From: Streptomyces ardesiacus
GTDB lineage: Bacteria > Actinomycetota > Actinomycetes > Streptomycetales > Streptomycetaceae
DNA: 64,000 bases
Assembly (NCBI RefSeq): GCF_003112575.1
Contig: NZ_BEWC01000001.1
Location: forward strand, 1,240,001-1,304,000
Reading direction: 5' to 3'
The translations under genes were made by a program, and so were the position numbers. Each line of letters begins with the position of its first letter. Position 1 is the stretch's first letter. Below the pieces are notes generated by a model. That model was given only the letters and a program-made list of their open reading frames with translations. It was not told the DNA's origin and searched no databases. Of this stretch, positions 7,788 to 14,573 are shown in pieces.

Positions 7788-8515
7788 CCCATGACGACGA
7801 CCGGCTCCTTGCCCGGGTCCAGTGCGGTCAGCAACGCCCGCATGTGCTCCTCGCTCAGGGACACGCAGGCGTTGGTCGGCCCGTCGTGGTCCACGTGGAT
7901 CCACACGCCGCCGCCCTTCTCCTCGCCCAGGGGGCGGGCCTTGTCCAGCGGGGAGGTGCCGGGCACCCGGTTGTAGTCGATGGCGACCACGTAGTCGAAG
8001 GACCCTTCCAGAGGCTCGCCCAGGTACCCGGTGCCCGACACGGAGAACTCCGGGTCCTCGTCGTAGGGGAGCAGGGTGCCCGGGTCGGGCAGCCGGCCCC
8101 CCGCGTCGCTGAGCCCGAAGACACCGATGGGCGTGTGCAGGTCGCCCGCCTCGTGGTCCTCGGTCCAGCCGCGCAGGCCGTTGTGGGCGGGCCACGGACC
8201 GGCGACCGCGCGCCAGCCCTCGGCCGGGTACTGCTCGTAGAGCACCACCCGGGCCCGCGACGAGTCCTCGGTCTCGCCGGTGACCACCAGGGCCTGCCGG
8301 GTGCCGTCCGGGAGCCGCTCCCGCATGAGCGGCCCGACCCCGGGCAGCGGCCGGGGGAAGGAACGCGGGGGAGCGGGGCGCGGGGCCGCGGAACTCGCGG
8401 GTGCGTGCGCGTCCTGGGAGGTGGCGCCCGTGCGCTCCCGGGCGCAGCCGGTGGCCAGCACGCCGGCGCACATGACAGCGCCGGTCACCAGAGCCAGCGC
8501 TTTCCTGACGGTCAT
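7763..8515 (-). CDS. L,D-transpeptidase (YkuD)-fold lipoprotein
   Basis: This 250-residue exported lipoprotein has a signal peptide with lipobox LATGC (Cys about 24) and an Ala/Pro-rich linker. The C-terminal YkuD-like domain carries GGGVWIHVDHDGPTNACVSLSE (about residues 200-221), with the catalytic-type His and Cys. YkuD enzymes form 3-3 peptidoglycan crosslinks or anchor proteins. The usual SxGC-V motif is replaced by TNAC-V, as in the more divergent ErfK/YbiS-like group, so the exact reaction is uncertain. I chose the ATG at 8515 because GGAG precedes it at good spacing; an in-frame ATG at 8548 falls inside the upstream dyad. It is convergent with GH109. Confidence 0.75.
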   Translation of the reverse strand: MTVRKALALVTGAVMCAGVLATGCARERTGATSQDAHAPASSAAPRPAPPRSFPRPLPGVGPLMRERLPDGTRQALVVTGETEDSSRARVVLYEQYPAEGWRAVAGPWPAHNGLRGWTEDHEAGDLHTPIGVFGLSDAGGRLPDPGTLLPYDEDPEFSVSGTGYLGEPLEGSFDYVVAIDYNRVPGTSPLDKARPLGEEKGGGVWIHVDHDGPTNACVSLSEEHMRALLTALDPGKEPVVVMGPRDVLAR

Positions 8516-8535
8516 ATCGATCTCCGACTCCGTGA

Positions 8536-8559
8536 GTGGTCTCTTCATAGCTAGACCAC
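8536..8559. promoter_or_regulatory. Split dre-like dyad upstream of the YkuD lipoprotein gene
   Basis: The arms GTGGTCT and AGACCAC are perfect 7-base inverted repeats separated by 10 bases, 21 bases upstream of the chosen start. Fused, the arms would resemble the DasR site core TGGTCTAGACCA. The spacer of about one helical turn makes DasR binding doubtful. A -10-like TAGCTA lies in the spacer on the gene strand, so a repressor or promoter role is plausible. Confidence 0.35.
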
Positions 8560-8737
8560 GGGGGGAACCGGGTTGTGCGGCCGCCTCGCCCTCTCCCCCG
8601 GATGGCGCAGCGGGGACCCGTACGGCGGTCGCCCGAGGGCTCCGCCGGGCAACATGGTTGCCGCTCACACCCCTTACTCACTGGTGGGGCTCGGACATGC
8701 CGTGTAGCGTCAGCAGCAGATGTCGTGGTTCGCCCAG

Positions 8738-8803
8738 ACCGCCCGCGCCGGAGTGCGGGCGGTTTGCTGTGCAATGCCGGAGGACCAGGACGACCACCTC
8801 CGG
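8738..8803 (+). promoter_or_regulatory. Two hairpins in the leader of the cold-shock gene
   Basis: The first hairpin has perfect 9-base arms at 8738-8746 (ACCGCCCGC) and 8755-8763. The second has 7-base arms at 8777-8783 (CCGGAGG) and 8797-8803. Both lie upstream of the coding region, whose own Shine-Dalgarno (AAAGG) is unpaired. Cold-shock mRNAs often have structured leaders. This could also include a terminator for an unseen transcript, but no gene ends here. The rest of 8516-8846 shows nothing else convincing. Confidence 0.4.
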
Positions 8804-8846
8804 GTTCGCGCGGTGCGGATCCGATCACGGCTGAAAGGCAAAAGGC

Positions 8847-9050
8847 ATGGCCAGCGGAACCGTCAAGTGGTTCAACTCTGAAAAGGGCTTCGGCTTCATC
8901 GCGCAGGACGGCGGCGGCCCCGACGTCTTCGCGCACTACTCCAACATCAACGCCACGGGCTACCGCGAGCTGCAGGAAGGCCAGGCCGTCACCTTCGACA
9001 TCACCCAGGGCCAGAAGGGCCCGCAGGCGGAGAACATCACCCCCGCCTGA
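8847..9050 (+). CDS. Cold-shock protein, CspA family
   Basis: This 67-residue single-domain cold-shock protein is an OB-fold nucleic-acid-binding RNA chaperone of the cytoplasm. RNP1 (KGFGFIAQ) and RNP2 (VFAHYSNI) are intact, and the start [18 protein letters not shown] is canonical. The length equals the family norm. The ATG at 8847 is preceded by AAAGGCAAAAGG. It is monocistronic, with a structured leader before it and a strong hairpin after it. Confidence 0.97.
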   Translation: MASGTVKWFNSEKGFGFIAQDGGGPDVFAHYSNINATGYRELQEGQAVTFDITQGQKGPQAENITPA

Positions 9051-9066
9051 CCGGAAGGTCGCCGAG

Positions 9067-9112
9067 CAGGGCGGGGTCCCGGGAGCCGCAGGTTTCCCGG
9101 GGCCCCGCCCTG
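9067..9112. terminator. Strong terminator between csp and the methyltransferase gene
   Basis: There is an 18-bp stem with a single U-G-type wobble: arms at 9067-9084 (CAGGGCGGGGTCCCGGGA) and 9095-9112, with a 10-base loop. It starts 17 bases after the csp stop and ends 39 bases before the stop of the converging methyltransferase, so it can act in both directions. Confidence 0.85.
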
Positions 9113-9150
9113 TGGCATGCGGCCCCGCGGCACGCGCGCGGGGCGGGTCG

Positions 9151-9966
9151 TCACGGCTTGCGGGCGAGTCCGCCGTGCTCGCCGATGGGCTCCGGGTCCC
9201 CGGCGCCCGCCTCCGGACGCCACAGGGTCACCGGGACCACGCCGGGCTCCAGCAGCTCCAGACCGTCGAAGAACGCGGTGATCCGGTCGACGGTGCGCAG
9301 GACGTACGGTGCCGCGCCGCTCTCGTTGTAGGCGTCCTGGGCCCGTTCGAAATCCGGGTCGACGCCCCGCGAGCCGTCGTTGACCGACAGGAAGCTGCCG
9401 GACGGCAGCGCGTCGACCAGCCGCGAGACGACGGAGCGCGCCCGGTCGTAGTCGGGGACGTGGCCCAGGACGTTGCTCAGGACCAGGGCGACGGGCCGGT
9501 CGAAGTCCAGCGTGCGGGCGGCGGCCGCCAGGACGGTGTCGGGGTCGAGCACGTCGGCGTCGACGTAGGCGGTCGCGCCCTCGGGAGTGGAGTACAGCAG
9601 CGCGCGGGCGTGGGCGAGGACCATCGGGTCGTTGTCGACGTAGACGATCCGCGCCTCGGGCGCCAGGCGCTGGGCGACCTCGTGGGTGTTGTCGGCGGTC
9701 GGCAGTCCGGTGCCGATGTCGAGGAACTGCCGGATGCCCTCCTCGGCGACCAGATGGGTGATGGTGCGGCGCAGGAAGGCGCGGCTGCCGCGGGCGATGG
9801 TGACGATGCCGGGGAAGACGGCGGTGTACGCGTCACCGGCCCGCTCGTCGACCGGGTAGTTGTCCTTCCCGCCCAGCCAGTAGTTCCAGATCCGGGCCGA
9901 GTGCGGCACGGACGTGTCGATCTTCTGCTGCACGGCGCTGCCGGGGGTCGTCGAGGGGTCGCTCAT
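9151..9966 (-). CDS. SAM-dependent methyltransferase of the PF04672 (DUF574) type
   Basis: This 271-residue cytoplasmic protein belongs to an actinobacterial family of S-adenosylmethionine-dependent methyltransferases. Family hallmarks are ARIWNYWLGGKDNYPVDE near the N-terminus, the SAM-binding FLDIGTGLPT (motif I), VYVDNDPMVLAHARAL (motif II) and LVLSNVLGHVPD. The substrate is unknown for the whole family, and Streptomyces genomes carry many copies. The start is placed at the ATG at 9966, matching family N-termini; the ribosome-binding site is weak there, and a frame extending to 10023 is possible. There is no operon partner. Confidence 0.85.
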   Translation of the reverse strand: MSDPSTTPGSAVQQKIDTSVPHSARIWNYWLGGKDNYPVDERAGDAYTAVFPGIVTIARGSRAFLRRTITHLVAEEGIRQFLDIGTGLPTADNTHEVAQRLAPEARIVYVDNDPMVLAHARALLYSTPEGATAYVDADVLDPDTVLAAAARTLDFDRPVALVLSNVLGHVPDYDRARSVVSRLVDALPSGSFLSVNDGSRGVDPDFERAQDAYNESGAAPYVLRTVDRITAFFDGLELLEPGVVPVTLWRPEAGAGDPEPIGEHGGLARKP

Positions 9967-10071
9967 GGGTGGGGTCCGTCTTTCGGCCGAGGCGTGGGTG
10001 CTTGATGCCAACCTACGACGCAAGGGCCCGTCACCGTAGGGCGGTTGAAGGGCAGGACCGGGCGGCCGTCC

Positions 10072-10665
10072 TCAGCCGGAGACGCTCCCCGCAGCGCCCG
10101 GACCGCGGGCGACCGCGGTGCCGAGGGAGTCGACGCACTCGCCCAGGAGATGCCGCAGCGTCTGCTCGCCGGACCCGTGGATCCAGTGCTCGAAGGCCAC
10201 CTTGAGCACGGCGACGGCCGCCTCGGCGGTCAGCCGCGCGGTCAGGTCGTCCGTCCCGCGGTCGCGCAGCGCCTCGGCCAGCGCACCGGAGAGGGTCGCG
10301 AGCTTGGTCAGCTCCCGCTCCTGCAGCTCCGCGTTGGCGTCGATGACGCTCTGCCGCAGGCGCACCAGATCACCGCGCTCCTCGAAGACACCCGCGGCGG
10401 CGTAGAGGGCGGCCACCGCCGCGTCCATCGGCGTCGCCGCCGCGGGTGCCGCGGCGACGGCGCCCGCGCACAGCTCCGCCAGCCTGCCGGAGCCCGCGAA
10501 GAGGACCTCCCGCTTGTCGGCGAAGTGCCGGAAGAACGTCCGCTCCGTCAGTCCCGCGCGCCGGGTGATCTCGGCCACCGGGGTCTGCTCGTAGCCGCGC
10601 TCCGCGTACAGCTCCAGCGCCGCCTGCTCCAGGCGGCCGCGCGCGTTCGGCTCCCATCGACCCAT
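10072..10665 (-). CDS. TetR-family transcriptional regulator
   Basis: This 197-residue regulator has an N-terminal TetR helix-turn-helix (residues about 8-55; AEITRRAGLTERTFFRHFADKREVLF). The C-terminal helical ligand domain (AcrR-like, 60-190) is Ala-rich and of unknown ligand. The start is the ATG at 10665. The gene stands alone: the methyltransferase lies downstream on the same strand after 105 bases, and a possible 46-codon frame precedes it by 30 bases. No matching operator palindrome is seen directly upstream, so its target is not evident. Confidence 0.93.
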   Translation of the reverse strand: MGRWEPNARGRLEQAALELYAERGYEQTPVAEITRRAGLTERTFFRHFADKREVLFAGSGRLAELCAGAVAAAPAAATPMDAAVAALYAAAGVFEERGDLVRLRQSVIDANAELQERELTKLATLSGALAEALRDRGTDDLTARLTAEAAVAVLKVAFEHWIHGSGEQTLRHLLGECVDSLGTAVARGPGAAGSVSG

Positions 10666-10695
10666 GGCGCGGAGTCTACGCGAGGACAGCCACTG

Positions 10696-10836
10696 TCATG
10701 CTCGCCGTTCCGTCGCGGGGCCCGGGGCCGACAGGGCCAGCTCGTCACCGTGGCGGACGCCGTCGAGGAGCAGGTGGGAGACCTCGGACGTGCTCGTGCG
10801 CGATGCGCTCCGGCACGCGGACTCTACGGAGGGCAT
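10696..10836 (-). CDS. Possible 46-residue small protein upstream of the TetR gene
   Basis: A 46-codon frame with an ATG at 10836 is preceded by a strong Shine-Dalgarno (GGGAGG, four bases upstream), which is the main support. The product (MPSVESACRSASRTSTSEVS... ending PGPATERRA) has no recognised domain. It ends 30 bases before the TetR start and could be a leader ORF coupled to it, or the remnant of a larger gene. Codon bias is moderate. Apart from this frame I see nothing in 10666-10967. Confidence 0.35.
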   Translation of the reverse strand: MPSVESACRSASRTSTSEVSHLLLDGVRHGDELALSAPGPATERRA

Positions 10837-10967
10837 GGAACCTCCCGTGAAGGATGGGGCGCGAGGAATCGTGATACAGGGAGCCGTCTACGTATCTCCG
10901 TATCACCGGGCAGCCCGTATTCCGGCCGAGTGGTGCCGCAGGCGGTGGACGGGGGACCGGCGCTCGG

Positions 10968-11426
10968 TCAGAGCAGTCCGCCGCTGCCGTACGGTCCGTA
11001 CAGGTCGAGGAGCCGGATCCGGGCGGCCTGCAGGCGGTGGGCGACCACCTTGCCGACCCAGACGGCGACCGCGCGCCCGAACTCGGCGTCGCGGGCGCAC
11101 ATCTCCCGCGTGGCGCCCGCGTCGAACTCCCAGGCCCGCACCGGGGTGCTGGCCTCGCCGCCCAGTTGCCACAGGTGCGGCGGGAAGTGCCAGGACCAGC
11201 CGACGAGTTCCCCGTGGCCGAGCGTCTCGATGACGGGGGGCCTGCGGCCCGGGACGCGCAGGTCGAGACTGACCGTGCCGGTCCGGACGATCCAGAACCG
11301 GTCGGCGCGCCGTCCTTCCTCGAAGAGGCGGGTGCCCTGCGCGAGGGAGACCTCCCGCGCGATCCGCATGAGTCGTTCGCGGTGGTCGCCGTGGAGGGCC
11401 GCGGACAGGGTGGTGGCAGAGGTCAT
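10968..11426 (-). CDS. Cyclic-nucleotide-binding (Crp-type sensor) domain protein without HTH
   Basis: This 152-residue protein consists of one cupin-like cNMP-binding domain. Segments include EEGRRADRFWIVRTGTVSLD, with the RTGTV beta-roll turn, and LGHGELVGWSWHFPPH in place of the usual GE-L phosphate-binding cassette. It ends shortly after the dimerisation-helix region (VWVGKVVAHRLQAARIRLLDLYGPYG) with no DNA-binding winged helix. It is therefore a stand-alone sensor domain, about two thirds of a Crp protein. The AAAGGAG before the ATG at 11426 fixes the start. The ligand and partner are unknown. Similar solitary domains occur in actinobacterial redox or stress loci. Confidence 0.8.
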   Translation of the reverse strand: MTSATTLSAALHGDHRERLMRIAREVSLAQGTRLFEEGRRADRFWIVRTGTVSLDLRVPGRRPPVIETLGHGELVGWSWHFPPHLWQLGGEASTPVRAWEFDAGATREMCARDAEFGRAVAVWVGKVVAHRLQAARIRLLDLYGPYGSGGLL

Positions 11427-11641
11427 CGCTCCGGCTCCTTTCGCGCGGGTCACCGCGGACGGACGGCGAGGGAACCGCTCGGCGGGGCGGACGGCCCGGC
11501 GGTCCTGGACCGCGGACCGGCCACCGCTCGCCGTTCCCTTCGGGTGCACGCCGGGGGCTGTCCCTTCCAGGGTCCCGCCGACCGGCGCGGGACACCAGGG
11601 GCCGCTCGGCCCCGGCCCCGGGCCGGTCGGCTCCGGTGGGC

Positions 11642-12817
11642 TCACGCCCGGCGCGGCGCCCCCTCGCCGAGGACCGCGACGGCCAGCGGGCGCTCGCCCA
11701 CCGGCAGCCGGGTCACCCCGCCGGAGCCGAGGTCGACGACGCTCAGGCCGTCCCAGGAGCCGGCGCGGGTGAAGCCGCCCGTGACGTAGGCGGTGCGGCC
11801 GTCGGCCGACAGGGCGACGGTCTCGTGCGGGCCGTCCAGGGGGATGATCCGTTCGTCGCCGTCGGGCGTGCGGACGGTCAGGGACGGGCCGTCGTCCCGG
11901 GACGGGTCGATCGGACCGGTGCCCACGACGTAGAGCGTGCCGTCGGCGCCCGCCGTGACGCCGTGCTGGTGGGTGTTGGCGGTCATGTCCTCGATCCGGA
12001 CGCGTCCGGTGCCGGGGTCGACCACCGCCAGGCGCTCGCCCTCGAACGGCAGCAGCAGGGCGCCGTCGGAGGGGCGTACGGCGGTGTAGTGCGGCTTGAG
12101 CCAGGAGCCGAGGCCGCCCTCGGTGCCGTACGGGGCGACCTCGATGCGGCGCGTCGTCCAGTCCCCGGTGCCGACGACGGTCACGTCGAACGAGTCGTGG
12201 TTGGTGGCGTAGACCTGCCGGCCGTCGTGCGAGACGTCGACGTCGAAGGGGCGGCGGCCGACCGGGACGACCCGCGTCACCTCCCGCCGCCGGGTGTCGA
12301 CGACCTCCAGGGTGCCGTTGCCGCCGGGGACGTTGACGCCGACGTAGACCCGGCCGCCGTCGGGGGAGAGGGCGATGCCCATGCCGCCGCCCCGGTACTC
12401 GCCGGTCGTCACGGGGCCCGTGTCCGTCCGGTAGGGGATGAGGGCGGTGCGCTCGCGGGTGCGGGTGTCCACGGCGGCCACACCCTCCGCGGTCGCCACC
12501 CACGCCGTGCCGTCCGCGCCGAGGGCGATCCCGTACGGCGCCGTCCCGACCCGTACCGAGCCGAGGCCGGCCGCACCGTCCCGCGCGGCGGGGTCGACGA
12601 AGGTGACGGTGTCGGCGCCGAAGTCGGTGACCAGCAGGGTGCCGTCCGGCGTGCGTGCCGGGGTGCCGCCGGAGCCGGGCGGGCGCGAGGACGCGGTGGA
12701 GGGCGCGGCGGACGCAGGGGGCGCGGCATCGTCGCCGTCGTCCGACGCGCATCCGGCCAGGGCCGCGGTGACGGCGGCCAGCGCGGCCAGGCGGCTCCCG
12801 AGGGAACGCCGGTTCAC
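11642..12817 (-). CDS. Seven-bladed beta-propeller lipoprotein (YncE/lactonase-like repeats)
   Basis: This 391-residue lipoprotein has a signal with lipobox LAGC (Cys about 22), a Ser/Pro-rich linker and YVTN-type beta-propeller repeats (VGTAPYGIALGADGTAWVAT, GIALSPDGGRVYVGVN, PFDVDVSHDGRQVYATN, ETVALSADGRTAYVTGG). Such proteins often bind ligands or act as surface scaffolds; enzyme activity is not evident. It uses a GTG start at 12817 that overlaps the ankyrin gene stop (GTGA), with GGAGGGCGG upstream, so the two genes are translationally coupled. A GC-rich unstructured stretch (11427-11641) separates it from the cNMP-binding gene. Confidence 0.85.
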   Translation of the reverse strand: MNRRSLGSRLAALAAVTAALAGCASDDGDDAAPPASAAPSTASSRPPGSGGTPARTPDGTLLVTDFGADTVTFVDPAARDGAAGLGSVRVGTAPYGIALGADGTAWVATAEGVAAVDTRTRERTALIPYRTDTGPVTTGEYRGGGMGIALSPDGGRVYVGVNVPGGNGTLEVVDTRRREVTRVVPVGRRPFDVDVSHDGRQVYATNHDSFDVTVVGTGDWTTRRIEVAPYGTEGGLGSWLKPHYTAVRPSDGALLLPFEGERLAVVDPGTGRVRIEDMTANTHQHGVTAGADGTLYVVGTGPIDPSRDDGPSLTVRTPDGDERIIPLDGPHETVALSADGRTAYVTGGFTRAGSWDGLSVVDLGSGGVTRLPVGERPLAVAVLGEGAPRRA

Positions 12818-13467
12818 CGCCGCCCGCCCTCCGGGCGGGGACCGACGCCGTCGTGCGGCTCGGCCCCCCGCAGCAGGTCCGCGATGGCGCAAAACCCCCT
12901 GCGCTCCGCGTGGGCCCGGGCCGTGACGCCGTCGCCGTCGGGCAGCGACGGGTCGGCGCCCGCGTCGAGCAGGGCCGCCACGACGTCCAGGTGCGTGCGG
13001 TCGCCGTCCCCGAGGACCACCGCCTCCAGGAGCGCCGTCCAGCCGAGCCGGTTGACGTGGTCGACGTCCATGTCGGTCTCCGCGAGCACGGCCCGTACGT
13101 AGGCCGTGTGGCCGCGCTCGCTCGCCGGGATCACCGCGACGCCGCCGAAGCGGTTGGTCAGCGTGACGTCCGGCCCGCCGGGCAGCAGCGTCCGCATCAT
13201 CGCGACGCTGCCCGTGACCCCGGTGACCAGCCACGCGCTGTCGTCACGCGCGTCCTGGGCGTTGACGTCGGCACCGGCCGCGACCAGCACCCCGGCGACC
13301 GCGACCCGGTCGGCCAGGGCCGCCAGCAGCAGCGGTGTGCGGCCCTGTTCGTCGCGTCGTTCCCGGTCGGCACCGGCCCGCAGCGCGGCCCGGGCGGCGT
13401 CGGCGTCACCGCGGCGAACGGCGTCCGACAGGGCGAGGTCGGCGGGGGTGGGTGGCTTGGCGGTCAT
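12814..13467 (-). CDS. Ankyrin-repeat protein
   Basis: This 217-residue soluble protein contains about five ankyrin repeats from residue 10 to 205. Consensus elements include ARAALRAGADRERRDEQGRTPLLLAA, LVAAGADVNAQDA, NRLGWTALLEAV and VVAALLDAGADPSLPDGDGVTARAHA. Ankyrin repeats mediate protein contacts. The partner is not known, but the gene overlaps the start of the propeller lipoprotein gene and the pair is probably one operon. There is no signal peptide. The start is the ATG at 13467, with a distant GGAG. A perfect 20-bp palindrome lies 113 bases upstream. Confidence 0.9.
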   Translation of the reverse strand: MTAKPPTPADLALSDAVRRGDADAARAALRAGADRERRDEQGRTPLLLAALADRVAVAGVLVAAGADVNAQDARDDSAWLVTGVTGSVAMMRTLLPGGPDVTLTNRFGGVAVIPASERGHTAYVRAVLAETDMDVDHVNRLGWTALLEAVVLGDGDRTHLDVVAALLDAGADPSLPDGDGVTARAHAERRGFCAIADLLRGAEPHDGVGPRPEGGRR

Positions 13468-13870
13468 GAGGGGACAGCTCCGCGGGGGTCGGGGACGTGT
13501 ACCTCCAGCTTGGAGCACCGTCGCACCGGTGCGGGTCGACGCTCCGGCTCCCCCATCCCTGCCGGACGGACGACGCCGAGGTCGTCCGATCGGACGACCC
13601 ACTGAGCCTCCGACGGGCCCGCCCGGCCTCCTGGCCCGCCCTCCCGGCCTCCCGGCTTCCCGGTCGCCCGTTGTTCTGCTGTCCCATGTGGACACCGGCC
13701 CCTGACCCCTGGCCTCCGCCCTCCGCCCCTGGCCTCCGGCCGACCGCCCGACCCCTCGGCCCCAACCCCTCGTCCCCGGCCGGTCACCCCCGCCCGTCCG
13801 CCCGCCCCACACCGGCCCCGTCGGCTCCACCCGCCCCCCGCTCACCCCCGCCCCCGTCGGGCGGCCCCGG
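13468..13870. other. Non-coding, strand-skewed C-rich intergenic region
   Basis: This 400-base gap separates the ankyrin gene from the DinB-like gene. From about 13620 to 13870 the plus strand is dominated by runs of C (CCCC and CCCGCC blocks) with very few G runs, so the minus strand, which is the transcribed-sense strand for both neighbours, carries many G3-G5 tracts. A loose CCGGCCTCC/CCCGGC repetition is visible around 13617-13665. I see no gene with proper codon bias. The palindrome at 13580-13599 is listed separately. Confidence 0.6.
13580..13599. promoter_or_regulatory. Perfect 20-bp palindrome, candidate operator for the ankyrin-propeller operon
   Basis: The half-site GGTCGTCCGA is followed directly by its exact complement, with no spacer. 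It sits 113 bases upstream of the ankyrin start codon in a gene-free region. An uninterrupted 10-bp half-site fits a TetR-, MarR- or WhiB-era type dimer operator better than a hairpin terminator, since there is no loop. The TetR gene at 10072-10665 is 3 kb away and is only a speculative candidate. Confidence 0.5.
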
Positions 13871-14524
13871 TCACCCGACCGGGAACGGGAGTCGCGTCGC
13901 CAAGTCGCCCAGGGTGGTCGTCTCCGCCGGGGTCGGGGTTCGGCGGCCCGTGCCGGTCAGCAGGGCGTCCTGGTCGGTGAACGACGGGGGGAACCTCGCC
14001 GCGACGACGCCCTCCAGCAGTTCCCGCGAGTGCCTCAGCCCCTCCGCCGGCGGGGGCGCCGCCTCCGGGACGTGGGCGATCAGGTCGAGGTGGTGCAGGG
14101 TCCACTCCAGGACGTACGCCGAGAGGTAGTCGCCCGCCGTGAGCGTCTGACCCTGGGTGGCGACCCGGCCCGCGGGATCCGCGAGCGCGGCGGCACGGCC
14201 CGCGGCGGAGCCGACGTCGTCGAGGTGGAACCGGAGCAGCTCCGGCTGCTCGTAGGCGGCTGCCAGCCGGACGGTCAGCGCGTCGAGCGGGTCGTCCCCC
14301 GTGGGTGGCTCGACGACCCGCCAGTAGGTGACCGCGTCCCGGGTCGCTTCCCCGGCGGTCGGGGTGGCGAGGGTGATCAGGACGTCCTGGGCGTCGACGA
14401 CCAGGTGGCACACGAGGTCCCGGACGAGCCAGCCGGTGCAGCCGGACGGCCGGGCGAAGTCCTCGTCGGAGAGGCCGGCGACCGCGGCGAGCAGAGCGGA
14501 CCAGGAACGGGAGAAGGCATCCAT
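13871..14524 (-). CDS. DinB/MDMPI-superfamily protein (mycothiol-dependent maleylpyruvate isomerase-like)
   Basis: This 217-residue cytoplasmic protein has the four-helix DinB/MDMPI_N fold. Metal-binding histidines are suggested by LVRDLVCHLVVDAQD (His about 40) and VLEWTLHHLDLIAH (about residues 138-151). Members are metal-dependent thiol transferases that use mycothiol in actinobacteria; this one lacks an obvious pathway neighbour, so its substrate is unknown. The start is the ATG at 14524. It lies 49 bases downstream of glpK on the same strand and may be read through from it. Confidence 0.8.
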   Translation of the reverse strand: MDAFSRSWSALLAAVAGLSDEDFARPSGCTGWLVRDLVCHLVVDAQDVLITLATPTAGEATRDAVTYWRVVEPPTGDDPLDALTVRLAAAYEQPELLRFHLDDVGSAAGRAAALADPAGRVATQGQTLTAGDYLSAYVLEWTLHHLDLIAHVPEAAPPPAEGLRHSRELLEGVVAARFPPSFTDQDALLTGTGRRTPTPAETTTLGDLATRLPFPVG

Positions 14525-14573
14525 GCCCGACAGCCAAACACCGCCGCCCGCCCGGCCGCGACCGGTTTCGGGA

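Noticed and set aside
8738..8763. The GC hairpin before csp as an intrinsic terminator
   Set aside because: No gene ends upstream on the plus strand, so a leader role is more likely; termination of an unseen transcript cannot be excluded.
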